NCBI GenBank assembly: GCA_900620265.3
Contig: UYNY03000017.1
Coordinates: 1-64,000, forward strand
Reading direction: 5' to 3'
DNA length: 64,000 bases
Origin: Nitrosopumilaceae archaeon
GTDB lineage: Archaea > Thermoproteota > Nitrososphaeria > Nitrososphaerales > Nitrosopumilaceae
The notes beneath the pieces were generated by a model that saw nothing but the letters and a program-made list of their open reading frames with translations, ran no database searches and had not been told where the DNA came from. Below, piece by piece: positions 8,193 to 15,433 of the stretch (within the stretch, counting starts at the first letter, position 1; each line of letters begins with the position of its first letter). The translations under genes and the position numbers were made by a program.

Positions 8193-9232
8193 GAGGGCCC
8201 CCCCGCCACGCGCGCGACGGCGCGGCCCAGGTCCTCGACGCCCTCGCCGGTCACCCCCGAGACGCGCGCGCACCTCCAGTCGCCCTCCAGCCCGAGGCAG
8301 GCCGACGGGTCGGGCGCCACGTCGGACTTGTTGAGCGCGTAGGCCATCCTCTCCCTGCCGACGCCGAGCTCGGCCAGCGTGCGCACGCAGCTTGAGAACT
8401 TTGCGCGCGCCGCGTCCGGCGCGTCGCGCGAGTCCACCACGAGGATGACGGCGTCGGCGTGCGCGATCTCCTCGAGGGTCGACCTGAACGCGTCTATCAT
8501 GTATGCGGGCAGCCTGCTGATGAACCCGACCGTGTCCGAGACGAGGAACTGCCCCCCGCCGAGCCGCGCCCGGCGCGTCGTGGTGGAGAGCGTCGTGAAG
8601 AGCTCGGGGCCGGCGTCGGCCTCCTCGCCGGTGATCCTGTTGAAGAGGGTGCTCTTGCCGGCCGACGTGTATCCTGCAAGCGAGACCGTGCGCAGGCCGG
8701 CGCGCCTCCGCGCCTGCCTGTGCAGCTCGCGCTGCCTGCCGGCCTTTGCCAGCCTGGCCCTCACCGCGTGCATCCTGTGCCGTATGTCGTCATAATAGGC
8801 GTCCACGCCGAACTTGCCTATCCCCATGAAGCCCGGCTGCTCGCCCTGGCTTGCAAGGCGCACCTTCTCCCTGGCGCGGGCCATCTCGTACCGGAGCTGC
8901 GCCAGCTTTGTCTGCAGCCTCGACTCGGAGCTTGACGCCCGCCTCTCGAATATGGCCAGTATGAGGGCCTCCCTGTCCAGTATCTCCGTCTTTAGCTCTG
9001 TGGCCAGGTTATAGTTCTGCCCCGGCTTTAGCATCCCGTCAAATATGATGACGTCGGGCCGGTGCCTTGACGCAGCCTCCCTGAGGGACTCGAGGCCCCC
9101 CTCCCCGATGCCGTACTTTTGGCCGCGCAGCGACCTCTGCCGGATTGTGTGGACGACCCTGTACCCGGCAGAGCCGCACAGCCCCTCCGCCTCCTCCCCG
9201 TCCCCCTGGACCACCAGCACGGCTCCGCCCAT
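8183..9232 (-). CDS. hflX: GTPase HflX
   Basis: A 349-residue HflX-type GTPase. An N-terminal HflX domain ([18 protein letters not shown]) precedes a helical linker and a G domain with G1 GYTSAGKST (187-195), G3 DTVGF (233-237) and G4 NKSD (301-304). HflX binds the large ribosomal subunit and is linked to ribosome rescue or splitting. Length is near that of other archaeal members. The ATG at 9232 lies five bases after the PhoU-like gene stop, so the two are probably co-transcribed from the promoter at 10295-10302. Confidence 0.93.
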   Translation of the reverse strand: MGGAVLVVQGDGEEAEGLCGSAGYRVVHTIRQRSLRGQKYGIGEGGLESLREAASRHRPDVIIFDGMLKPGQNYNLATELKTEILDREALILAIFERRASSSESRLQTKLAQLRYEMARAREKVRLASQGEQPGFMGIGKFGVDAYYDDIRHRMHAVRARLAKAGRQRELHRQARRRAGLRTVSLAGYTSAGKSTLFNRITGEEADAGPELFTTLSTTTRRARLGGGQFLVSDTVGFISRLPAYMIDAFRSTLEEIAHADAVILVVDSRDAPDAARAKFSSCVRTLAELGVGRERMAYALNKSDVAPDPSACLGLEGDWRCARVSGVTGEGVEDLGRAVARVAGGPSCW

Positions 9233-9237
9233 CAGTA

Positions 9238-10272
9238 TCAGCCGGGCCTCTTTAGCGCCTTTTCGATGTTCAGGTTCAGCACGATCTCGGCGATATCGCT
9301 GGCATACTCTGAGATCCTCCTGATGTTCTCAGACGTGCGCCTCACAAGGTACGTCTGCCCCGCGTCGAGCGAGCCGGATGCCTCGTGCACCCTCTCCTCG
9401 TACGCCGATATGCCGGCCGTCTCCGATATTATCTGCTCCGCGCCCGCGTGGTCCTCCTTGAAGAGGGCGAGGCACGCCGCATCAAGCGACCCGAGGCAGA
9501 ACTCGTTCATCTCGCGCAGCCGCTCCAGCACCCCGCCGCGCAGCGGCCTGCCGTGCTCTAGCATGTCCCTGGCGATATAGGCCGCGTGGTCCCCCGTCCT
9601 CTCTACGTTCTTGACCGCGATCCTGTATCCGAGGCAGTCGCCGGCCCCCTTTAGCCCCATCTCGGCCAGCACGTGCTCGCTCCGTATCGCTATTGCAAGC
9701 TGCCTGATGATGTAAAAGCCGAACCTGTCTACCTCGTCGTCTGCCAGTATGACCCCCTCCGCGAGCGCGCGGTTCCCCTCGGCGAGCGCAAGCAGCGCGT
9801 CGCCGGACATTGACTTTGCAAGGTGCACCATCCTCCGGAACGCGCCACCTATCGAGAGCTCCAGCAGGCCGACTAGCACCTGCACCGTCATGCCGCTGCT
9901 CGAGTCCGACGTTATCTCGGCGCCCATCAGCATCCTCCTGACGGCCCCCTTTACGGCGTCCCTCTGGGACGGGCTGAGCCTGCCGGAGCGCGGCCGGAGG
10001 CTTATCGAGCCGAACCCGACGATATACAGCGATATGACCTTCCTGATGATGGCAGACTCGTCCTCGTCCTGGCCTATCTCGACGACGGCCTCCTCCCTCC
10101 TGGCGGGGGCCGCGTCGCCGGGGGGGTGTATCTCTAGCGCCTTTGCGCCGCGCCGGACCAGCACCACCTGGTCGCCCTGCGACAGCCCGAGGTCGGTGAC
10201 CCACCCCTTGGGGAGCGAGACCACGTACGTGGACCTTCCCGTGAACTGGATCTTCCTGCTCTCGCCCTCCAC
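9238..10272 (-). CDS. AbrB/SpoVT-type DNA-binding domain fused to PhoU domains
   Basis: A 344-residue protein. Residues 1-50 form an AbrB-like swapped-hairpin domain ([20 protein letters not shown], then [11 protein letters not shown]). The remainder is helical with two PhoU-like repeats ([36 protein letters not shown]). PhoU proteins bind metal clusters and regulate phosphate transport, and the archaeal fusion is probably a phosphate-responsive regulator. No transporter genes are adjacent, so its target is unknown. GTG at 10272 lies about 26 bases from CTATATAG at 10295-10302, a palindrome that also precedes the divergent PUA gene. Confidence 0.85.
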   Translation of the reverse strand: MEGESRKIQFTGRSTYVVSLPKGWVTDLGLSQGDQVVLVRRGAKALEIHPPGDAAPARREEAVVEIGQDEDESAIIRKVISLYIVGFGSISLRPRSGRLSPSQRDAVKGAVRRMLMGAEITSDSSSGMTVQVLVGLLELSIGGAFRRMVHLAKSMSGDALLALAEGNRALAEGVILADDEVDRFGFYIIRQLAIAIRSEHVLAEMGLKGAGDCLGYRIAVKNVERTGDHAAYIARDMLEHGRPLRGGVLERLREMNEFCLGSLDAACLALFKEDHAGAEQIISETAGISAYEERVHEASGSLDAGQTYLVRRTSENIRRISEYASDIAEIVLNLNIEKALKRPG

Positions 10273-10294
10273 GATCTAAATGGGCCGGCCCCGT

Positions 10295-10302
10295 CTATAT
10301 AG
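10295..10302. promoter_or_regulatory. Palindromic TATA box shared by divergent phoU-like and PUA genes
   Basis: CTATATAG is a perfect 8-base palindrome and the only clear TATA element in the 48-base gap. Its centre lies about 26 bases from the GTG of the minus-strand PhoU-like gene (10272) and about 22 from the GTG of the plus-strand PUA gene (10321). Both genes could start leaderless from this one site, as with the DUF59/argH pair. Confidence 0.5.
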
Positions 10303-10320
10303 TCTGATCCCCGGCGCACG

Positions 10321-10797
10321 GTGCGCATTGGACTAATATTTAGCGGTACGTCCGGCCCGCCGTTGGACCACGAGGAAAAGGTGCGCCGGACGGTGGACGC
10401 CCTCTTCGGGGACGGCGCGGCCTCGGCGCTGCCGCGCGGGCTCGAGATGTCCTTCTCAAGGTCAGGGCGGCTCCGGGGCGTCCTGCACGGGGGCGAGCTG
10501 CTCTGCACGGTGAGGCCGGACGGGGGGCTGGCCATCACCATGGCGATGGCGCGGATGCTGGCCTCGCGCAAAAAGTTCCGCGAGAACTGTGTCGTGGTGG
10601 ACGGGGAGGCGGCCCCGTTCGTCAGGGACGGCAGGTCCGTCTTTGCAAGGCACGTCACGTGGTGCGGCGGGAACGTGCGGGTCGGCTCCGAGACGCCTGT
10701 CCTCCACCGGGGCCGCGTGATAGCAGTCGGCAGGGCGGCCCTCTCGGCGGCGATGATCCGGGACTTTGGGCGTGGCGTGGCCGTACGGGTCAGATAG
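10321..10797 (+). CDS. PUA-domain RNA-binding protein
   Basis: A 158-residue protein ending in a typical PUA domain: VFARHVTWCGGNVRVGSETPV, HRGRVIAVGRAALSAAMIRDF and GVAVRVR (residues about 85-158). PUA domains occur in pseudouridine synthases, archaeosine transglycosylases and ribosome-associated proteins, and bind structured RNA. The N-terminal 80 residues resemble the pre-PUA part of archaeal stand-alone PUA proteins, with no catalytic motif seen. The start is GTG at 10321, from the shared TATA at 10295-10302. It lies just before the NAC gene. Confidence 0.8.
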   Translation: MRIGLIFSGTSGPPLDHEEKVRRTVDALFGDGAASALPRGLEMSFSRSGRLRGVLHGGELLCTVRPDGGLAITMAMARMLASRKKFRENCVVVDGEAAPFVRDGRSVFARHVTWCGGNVRVGSETPVLHRGRVIAVGRAALSAAMIRDFGRGVAVRVR

Positions 10798-10826
10798 CTT
10801 AAAAGGCGAGGCGCCCCCCGGCCCGG

Positions 10827-11189
10827 GTGATGATGGGAGGCAGCCGCGGCGGGGGCCGCGGCGGGAACCGCGAGGCGCGCCGAATGATAGACCGGATGGG
10901 CCTTGACATGAACGAGGTGGGGGGCGTGCGCGAGGTCCTCATCAGGACCGAGACCCGGGAGATGGTGATCGCAAAGCCGTCGGTCGTCGAGATGAAGGGA
11001 AAGGACGGCACCTCGATATTCACCGTGACCGGCGAGTGCGAGGAGCGCGAGCTTGAGACGCCGGTCTTCTCCGACGAGGACGTAAAGCTGGTGGCCCAGC
11101 AGGCCGGTGTCGACGAGGAGCGCGCAAAGGAGGCGCTCGCAGAGTCCGGCGGCGATCTTGCCCAGGCGATACTCCTGCTCGGCGGATGA
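10827..11189 (+). CDS. Archaeal nascent polypeptide-associated complex protein
   Basis: A 120-residue NAC protein. A Gly/Arg-rich start is followed by the NAC domain (EVLIRTETREMVIAKPSVVEMK, TSIFTVTGECEE) and a C-terminal UBA domain (DVKLVAQQAGVDEERAKEAL, GGDLAQAILLL). The archaeal homodimer binds ribosomes near the exit tunnel and shields nascent chains. Possible starts are GTG 10827 and ATG 10830 and 10833. All lie 24-30 bases from TTAAAAGG at 10799-10806, so the exact first residue is open. Confidence 0.93.
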   Translation: MMMGGSRGGGRGGNREARRMIDRMGLDMNEVGGVREVLIRTETREMVIAKPSVVEMKGKDGTSIFTVTGECEERELETPVFSDEDVKLVAQQAGVDEERAKEALAESGGDLAQAILLLGG

Positions 11190-11222
11190 ATGGTTTAATT
11201 ATCGGCGCGTCCGCGGCGCGGC

Positions 11223-11543
11223 ATGGCAGAGGTCGCGGCGATCGTGAGGTCCCTCGGGGGGCTGGAGGACGATCTTGACAGGCTGGAGGAGGACGCCGCC
11301 AAGATGGGGCGCCAGCTGGCGGCCGGCGCCCAGACGGAGGCGGAGTCCCTGATGGAGGCCGTAAGGAAGGAGGCGGGCGCCGAGGCTGCCCGGATCGTAG
11401 AGGCGGCCAAGAAGGAGGCCGAGGCCGGCTCGCGGGACGCCCAGGCGGCCGGCGAGGCGAGGGTCCAGGAGATGAGGTCCAAGATCGACGCGAACTTTGA
11501 CAAGGCCGTGGAGCGGGTCGTCTCCACGGTGCTAGAGGGATAG
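11223..11543 (+). CDS. Coiled-coil protein resembling A/V-type ATPase subunit H/G
   Basis: A 106-residue, almost wholly helical protein with heptad repeats rich in Ala, Glu and Lys (EAVRKEAGAEAARIVEAAKK). This is the pattern of the peripheral-stalk subunit H (AhaH) of archaeal A-type ATP synthases. No other ATPase subunit is nearby in the window, so the assignment rests on composition alone and another coiled-coil role is possible. ATG at 11223 is 25 bases from TTTAATTAT at 11194-11202. The next gene follows 27 bases after its stop, in the same frame. Confidence 0.5.
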   Translation: MAEVAAIVRSLGGLEDDLDRLEEDAAKMGRQLAAGAQTEAESLMEAVRKEAGAEAARIVEAAKKEAEAGSRDAQAAGEARVQEMRSKIDANFDKAVERVVSTVLEG

Positions 11544-11570
11544 GCCACGGACGTACTGCGCGGCGCCCGC

Positions 11571-12176
11571 GTGGGGGTCGCGACGGCGCGCGGCGGTCCC
11601 TACTATGGATTTGCCTCCCTGCTGAGGGGGTCCGGCATAAGGTTCGACGCGATACTCCCCGAGGAGGCCGCCGCGTACGGGGGCGACCTCGTTCTCACCA
11701 CCCGGTCGGAGTCGGCCTCCTGCGCGGCGCCGGCCCTCTACGAGGACCTGCTGGGCCTTGACCCGGCAGTCGCCCGCGGCATGCTGGTCGAAAAGCTGCG
11801 CGGCGCAGCCGAGCCGGGGGACCTCGTCTTTGGGGTGGATCCCGGCAGCAGGACCGGGCTCTCCGTCGAGTACTGTGGCGCCGAGATCGAGGCGTCATCA
11901 TACCCGTCGCCCGGCGAGCTTGGCTCCCACATCGCCGAGGTGATGTCGGGGCTCCGCGCCGCGAGGAGGGTGGTGCGCATCGGGGACGGCGACGCGCCGG
12001 CGGCCGGCGCCGTGCTGCGCGCCCTGTGCGCCCCGGGATGCCCCGAGTTCGAGCTCGAGGTGGTCGACGAGCACGACACGAGCCCGCGGGGCCGGAACCG
12101 CAACCAGGGCGGCAAGCGCGACATGCTCTCGGCCAGGAGCATCCGGATGCGCGGCGGCAGGCCGGCGGCGCCGTGA
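11571..12176 (+). CDS. RNase H-fold (YqgF/RuvC-like) protein of unknown function
   Basis: A 201-residue protein. Around residues 86-98 it has LVFGVDPGSRTGLSV, the first strand and acidic residue of RNase H-like resolvases. Near residue 164 it has VVDEHDTSPRG, similar to the VDE/TS segment of YqgF Holliday-junction-resolvase-like proteins. The first 80 residues match nothing known to me. It ends with a basic, Gly/Arg-rich segment that could bind nucleic acid. GTG at 11571 is the first start after the preceding in-frame stop, and it likely shares the promoter at 11194-11202. Confidence 0.6.
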   Translation: MGVATARGGPYYGFASLLRGSGIRFDAILPEEAAAYGGDLVLTTRSESASCAAPALYEDLLGLDPAVARGMLVEKLRGAAEPGDLVFGVDPGSRTGLSVEYCGAEIEASSYPSPGELGSHIAEVMSGLRAARRVVRIGDGDAPAAGAVLRALCAPGCPEFELEVVDEHDTSPRGRNRNQGGKRDMLSARSIRMRGGRPAAP

Positions 12177-12324
12177 GCCGGGGGCGCCATGGCGGTATCG
12201 CGCCCCCCGACCGGCCCCGCGCCATATGCCTCCGGGACGGGCGTCCCGGGGGCATCCGGCGTGCCCGCGTAGGCGTGCCGCGCGCCCCCGCGGACCGCTC
12301 GACGGCTATACATATTTATTGATG

Positions 12325-12342
12325 ATTTTTCGCATTTTTTTT
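12325..12342 (+). terminator. T-rich tract, probable archaeal terminator
   Basis: T5 at 12326-12330 and T8 at 12335-12342 lie about 150 bases after the stop of the RNase H-like gene, in an AT-rich island. Runs of T on the coding strand terminate archaeal transcription without a hairpin. T8 tracts are rare in this GC-rich window. Confidence 0.45.
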
Positions 12343-12455
12343 GCAAGATACTTGTAATATCTGGCACTCATATTATGGGAATTACAGGTTTTAAGGTGCC
12401 AACATGTAATATTTCCTGATCCAACCTTATATAGCTTGAGATCCCAAGGGTACCC

Positions 12456-12830
12456 ATGACGTGCAAGGGGATCTGCATCCGGTACAAGGCGCAAAAGCCG
12501 GTCGGCACCGGGAGGTACGCCTCCGGCCAGCGCCGCTGCCAGATATGCGAGATATTCATAAAGTGGGAGGGGCTCTGGTGCCCCTGCTGCGGGTACCGCC
12601 TGCGGACAAAGCCGCGCAACCTAAAGTACAAGGCAAAGCTGCGCGCCCGCGTCGAGGCCGACTCGCTGGAGGCAAAGGCGGCGCGCCGCAAGTCAGCGCG
12701 GACCAGGACGAAAAAGCCGTGCAAGTACTGCAAGCGGCTCTTCGTGTACCCCGACCGGCACGGCAAGATATGCAAAAAGAACCCCGCCGTTGCGGCCCCC
12801 GCAAACGAGGCAATAGCAATAAAAACATAG
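12456..12830 (+). CDS. Zinc-ribbon protein of the Thaumarchaeota-type small family
   Basis: A 124-residue basic protein. The N-terminal half has CQIC and CPCCG pairs separated by about 16 residues (RCQICEIFIKW, LWCPCCGYRLRTKPRN), a zinc ribbon. A second CKYC pair at about residue 89 is followed by a late Cys. The opening MTCKGICIRYKAQKPVGTGR is a conserved signature I recognise from Thaumarchaeota, where such proteins are numerous. Function is unproven; a nucleic-acid-binding or transcription role is likely. ATG at 12456 is about 26 bases from TTATATAG at 12427-12434, so the transcript is leaderless. Confidence 0.8.
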   Translation: MTCKGICIRYKAQKPVGTGRYASGQRRCQICEIFIKWEGLWCPCCGYRLRTKPRNLKYKAKLRARVEADSLEAKAARRKSARTRTKKPCKYCKRLFVYPDRHGKICKKNPAVAAPANEAIAIKT

Positions 12831-12848
12831 GATCCGGGGGATCCCCGG

Positions 12849-13166
12849 ATGAAGAGCAGGAAGGCCGTGGTGGGCGGGCGCGAGTTCCTAATCGAGGCGG
12901 CCGACTTTGAGAACGGGTGCGCAGTCTTCGTCTCGGAGGGCCCCGGCAGGCTCGGCTCGATCACCGTCTCCCTGGCGACGGGGCCGGCGCCCGTCACGGC
13001 CGAGGTGATACCGGCGCGCGCCGGATCGCTCTTCCTCCGGATGGTGGCAGAGCGGCTCAGCACCAGGCTCCGCGGGGTGGCGCTCGTCTCGCTGTATGCA
13101 AAGGGGGACCTTGGCGGCGAGGAGTCAAAGAAGCTGATGTCAGAGGTGGTGGAGCTGGTCGGATGA
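12849..13166 (+). CDS. Conserved hypothetical, possibly proteasome-assembly-chaperone-like
   Basis: A 105-residue protein without membrane segments. The pattern of short beta strands followed by SLFLRMVAERLSTRLRGVALVSLYA recalls the small PAC3/PAC4-type proteasome assembly chaperones, but this is a weak likeness and no catalytic residues are evident. ATG at 12849 follows an AATAAAAAC element at 12817-12825. Its stop overlaps the start of the UbiD gene as ATGA, so the two are translated together. Confidence 0.5.
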   Translation: MKSRKAVVGGREFLIEAADFENGCAVFVSEGPGRLGSITVSLATGPAPVTAEVIPARAGSLFLRMVAERLSTRLRGVALVSLYAKGDLGGEESKKLMSEVVELVG

Positions 13167-14497
13167 GCGACCTGCGGTCGTACCTGTCGCGCGTCGACCG
13201 CGCAGGCCAGCTCTGGCGCGTCCCAAGGCCGGTGTCAAGGAGGTTCGAGATCGCGGCGGTGACGGCGGCCGCCGACGGGTCAAACGCCCTGCTCTTCGAG
13301 GACGTCAGGGGCGGGTTCAGGGTCGTCTCGAACCTGGTGGGGACCCGGCGGCGCCTCGAGATGGCGGTCGGGGGCGCCGGGGTGCACGCCAGGATAACCG
13401 CCGCGATGCGCGCGGCAAAGAGGCCGGGGAGGGCCCCCGGCAGGTTCATGGCAAACAGGTCCGGCGACATGCGCCGGCTCCCGGTGGTGACCCACTTTGA
13501 AAAGGAGCCGGGCCCGTTCATCACGTCCTCGGTGATATACGCCCGGAACCCCGAGACCGGGAGGCAGAACTCGTCGTTCCACAGGATGATGCCCGTCGGT
13601 AAAAAGTCCCTGACGGTGAGGATGGTCGAGGGGAGGCACCTGCACCGGTGCTTTGAGGACGCGCGGGCGCACGGCGAGGACCTGAGGGTGGCCGTCGCCA
13701 TAGGCGTGCACCCGGCCATATCCGTGGCCGGCGCGTGCCAGGCCGAGTGGGGCCGGGACGAGATGCTGATAGCAAACTCGCTGCTCGGCGGCAGGCTGCG
13801 CCTTGCCAGGCTCCCGTACTCGGGGCTCGACGTGCCGTCCGGCGCCGAGATCGTGCTGGAGGGCCGGATACGGCGCGACGCGACCAGCAAGGAGTGGATG
13901 GTCGAGATGCTGCGCACCTACGACCACGCGAGGGAGCAGCCGGTCTTTGAGCTCGAGTCCATGTACCACCGGGACGACCCCGTATACCACGACATACTGT
14001 CGGGGTACACGGAGCACCGGCTCCTTATGGGGGTGCCGGCAGAGGCAAAGCTTGCCGGCGGCCTCTCGAGGGCGTTCCGGGGCACGAGGCGCGTCACGCT
14101 CTCGGCCGGCGGGTGCGGCTGGCTGCACGCCGTGGTCCAGATCAGGAAGCGGGGCGACGGGGACCCGGGCCGCGTGATAAGGGAGGCGTTCAGGATACAC
14201 CGGTCGCTAAAGCAGGTGACGGTGGTCGACGAGGACATTGATCCGGACAGCGCAGAGTCCGTCGAGTACGCGGTGGCGACCCGGTTCCAGGCCGACCGGG
14301 ACCTGGTGGTGCTAAGGGGGGTGCGCGGCTCCAGCCTGGACCCGTCGAGCGACCAGGCGAGGCTGCGCACCGCAAAGACGGGGATCGACGCCACGCGGCC
14401 CCTCTCAAAGCGCCCCGAGGGGTTCGAGCTGGCCCGGATCCCGGGGGCGGGCCGGACAAGGCTCGGCAGGTACGTCCGGAACCTGAGCGAATCTTAA
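13163..14497 (+). CDS. UbiD-family decarboxylase, candidate anhydromevalonate phosphate decarboxylase
   Basis: A 444-residue UbiD family protein, which uses prenylated FMN to decarboxylate unsaturated acids. Family marks are the N-terminal NALLFEDVRG, SSVIYARNPETGRQN, the GRHLHRCFEDAR region, and VDEDIDPDSAESVEYAVATRFQ split around the acidic DEDID core. Most archaea make isoprenoids by a modified mevalonate route in which a UbiD homologue decarboxylates anhydromevalonate phosphate. The window also holds mevalonate kinase, isopentenyl phosphate kinase and GGPP synthase. That this is the pathway enzyme is therefore inference. Its ATG overlaps the previous stop (ATGA). Confidence 0.85.
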   Translation: MSDLRSYLSRVDRAGQLWRVPRPVSRRFEIAAVTAAADGSNALLFEDVRGGFRVVSNLVGTRRRLEMAVGGAGVHARITAAMRAAKRPGRAPGRFMANRSGDMRRLPVVTHFEKEPGPFITSSVIYARNPETGRQNSSFHRMMPVGKKSLTVRMVEGRHLHRCFEDARAHGEDLRVAVAIGVHPAISVAGACQAEWGRDEMLIANSLLGGRLRLARLPYSGLDVPSGAEIVLEGRIRRDATSKEWMVEMLRTYDHAREQPVFELESMYHRDDPVYHDILSGYTEHRLLMGVPAEAKLAGGLSRAFRGTRRVTLSAGGCGWLHAVVQIRKRGDGDPGRVIREAFRIHRSLKQVTVVDEDIDPDSAESVEYAVATRFQADRDLVVLRGVRGSSLDPSSDQARLRTAKTGIDATRPLSKRPEGFELARIPGAGRTRLGRYVRNLSES

Positions 14498-14523
14498 AAT
14501 TCAAGCGGGCGGGGCGCACCCGC

Positions 14524-15432
14524 ATGCCAGACGAGGGGGCCGGCGCCAAGCCCGAAGAGACAAAGGCGGATCCCAAGCCGGCAAAGGCCGGGGCCGAAGA
14601 GCCGGCAAAGGCCGCACCAAAGCCCGAAGAGCCAAAGGCGGATCCCAAGCCGGCAAAGGCCGGGGCGGAAAAGCCAAAGGATCCCAAGCCCGCAAAGGCC
14701 GGGGCGGAAAAGCCAAAGGATCCCAAGCCCGCAAAGGCCGCACCAAAGCCCGAAGAGCCAAAGGCGGATCCCAAGCCGGCAAAGGCCGGGGCGGAAAAGC
14801 CAAAGGATCCCAAGCCCGCAAAGGCCGCCCCCAAGGAAAAGCCGGAGCAGGATCCCGGGGCCGCGGCGGAGGCGGCCGCGCTGATGGCGGAAAAGGCCGA
14901 GGCGGCGGCCAAAAAGGCGATCGAGGAGGCGCGCATCGCAAAGGAAAAGGCCGAGGCGGCCGCCGAGGCCCAGTACAAGGCGATAGCCGACGAGGTAAAG
15001 GCCGGGGCCGTAAAGAAGCCGGCCTATACCGACAAGAGGACGTCCGAGGAGATATTCAGGCGCCAGATGGGCGAGCCCGAGTTCTTCCTCGACAAGAAGG
15101 ACCGCTTCCCGAGGCCCATCCTGTCGGCCGAGGAGCAGGAAAAGATAACGAGGAAGGCAGAGGTCCCGGAGAACCACATACCCGAGTACGTCCCCGAGCA
15201 CGTGCTGAGCCCCGAGTTCGGCGGGATGTCAAACTACGAGCGCGGCGTCACGAAATACCTCGAGGACGCGCGCGCCCGCCTCGAGGCGATGCGCAAGGAC
15301 CCGGAGGCCTCGCCGGGCGACATCACCCGGGCCGAGGACGACGTCTCGTACCTCGAGTCGCTGCACGAGAACTATTACCTCGGGATGAACGTCTTTAGGA
15401 CCGCAAAGGGCGGCAGGACGAGGGCCGGCTGA
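14524..15432 (+). CDS. KP-rich tandem-repeat protein, unknown
   Basis: A 302-residue protein in two parts. Residues 1 to about 110 are a low-complexity array of PKPAKAGAEKPKD-type units, with nucleotide repeats built on AAGGATCCCAAG and GCAAAGGCC. Residues 115-165 are an Ala/Glu/Lys helix, probably coiled coil. The C-terminal 130 residues are well-behaved sequence (TSEEIFRRQMGEPEFFLDKK, GGMSNYERGVTKYLEDAR) with no recognised family. ATG at 14524 is about 26 bases from TTAAAATT at 14494-14501. The HemA-like gene starts two bases after its stop, so co-transcription is clear. A similar KPA-rich segment is attached to NuoC. Confidence 0.7.
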   Translation: MPDEGAGAKPEETKADPKPAKAGAEEPAKAAPKPEEPKADPKPAKAGAEKPKDPKPAKAGAEKPKDPKPAKAAPKPEEPKADPKPAKAGAEKPKDPKPAKAAPKEKPEQDPGAAAEAAALMAEKAEAAAKKAIEEARIAKEKAEAAAEAQYKAIADEVKAGAVKKPAYTDKRTSEEIFRRQMGEPEFFLDKKDRFPRPILSAEEQEKITRKAEVPENHIPEYVPEHVLSPEFGGMSNYERGVTKYLEDARARLEAMRKDPEASPGDITRAEDDVSYLESLHENYYLGMNVFRTAKGGRTRAG

Positions 15433-15433
15433 G

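Noticed and set aside
12306-12494. A 62-codon minus-strand frame in the AT-rich gap
   Set aside because: It overlaps the promoter and start of the zinc-ribbon gene and contains the T-rich terminator. No promoter of its own was seen.
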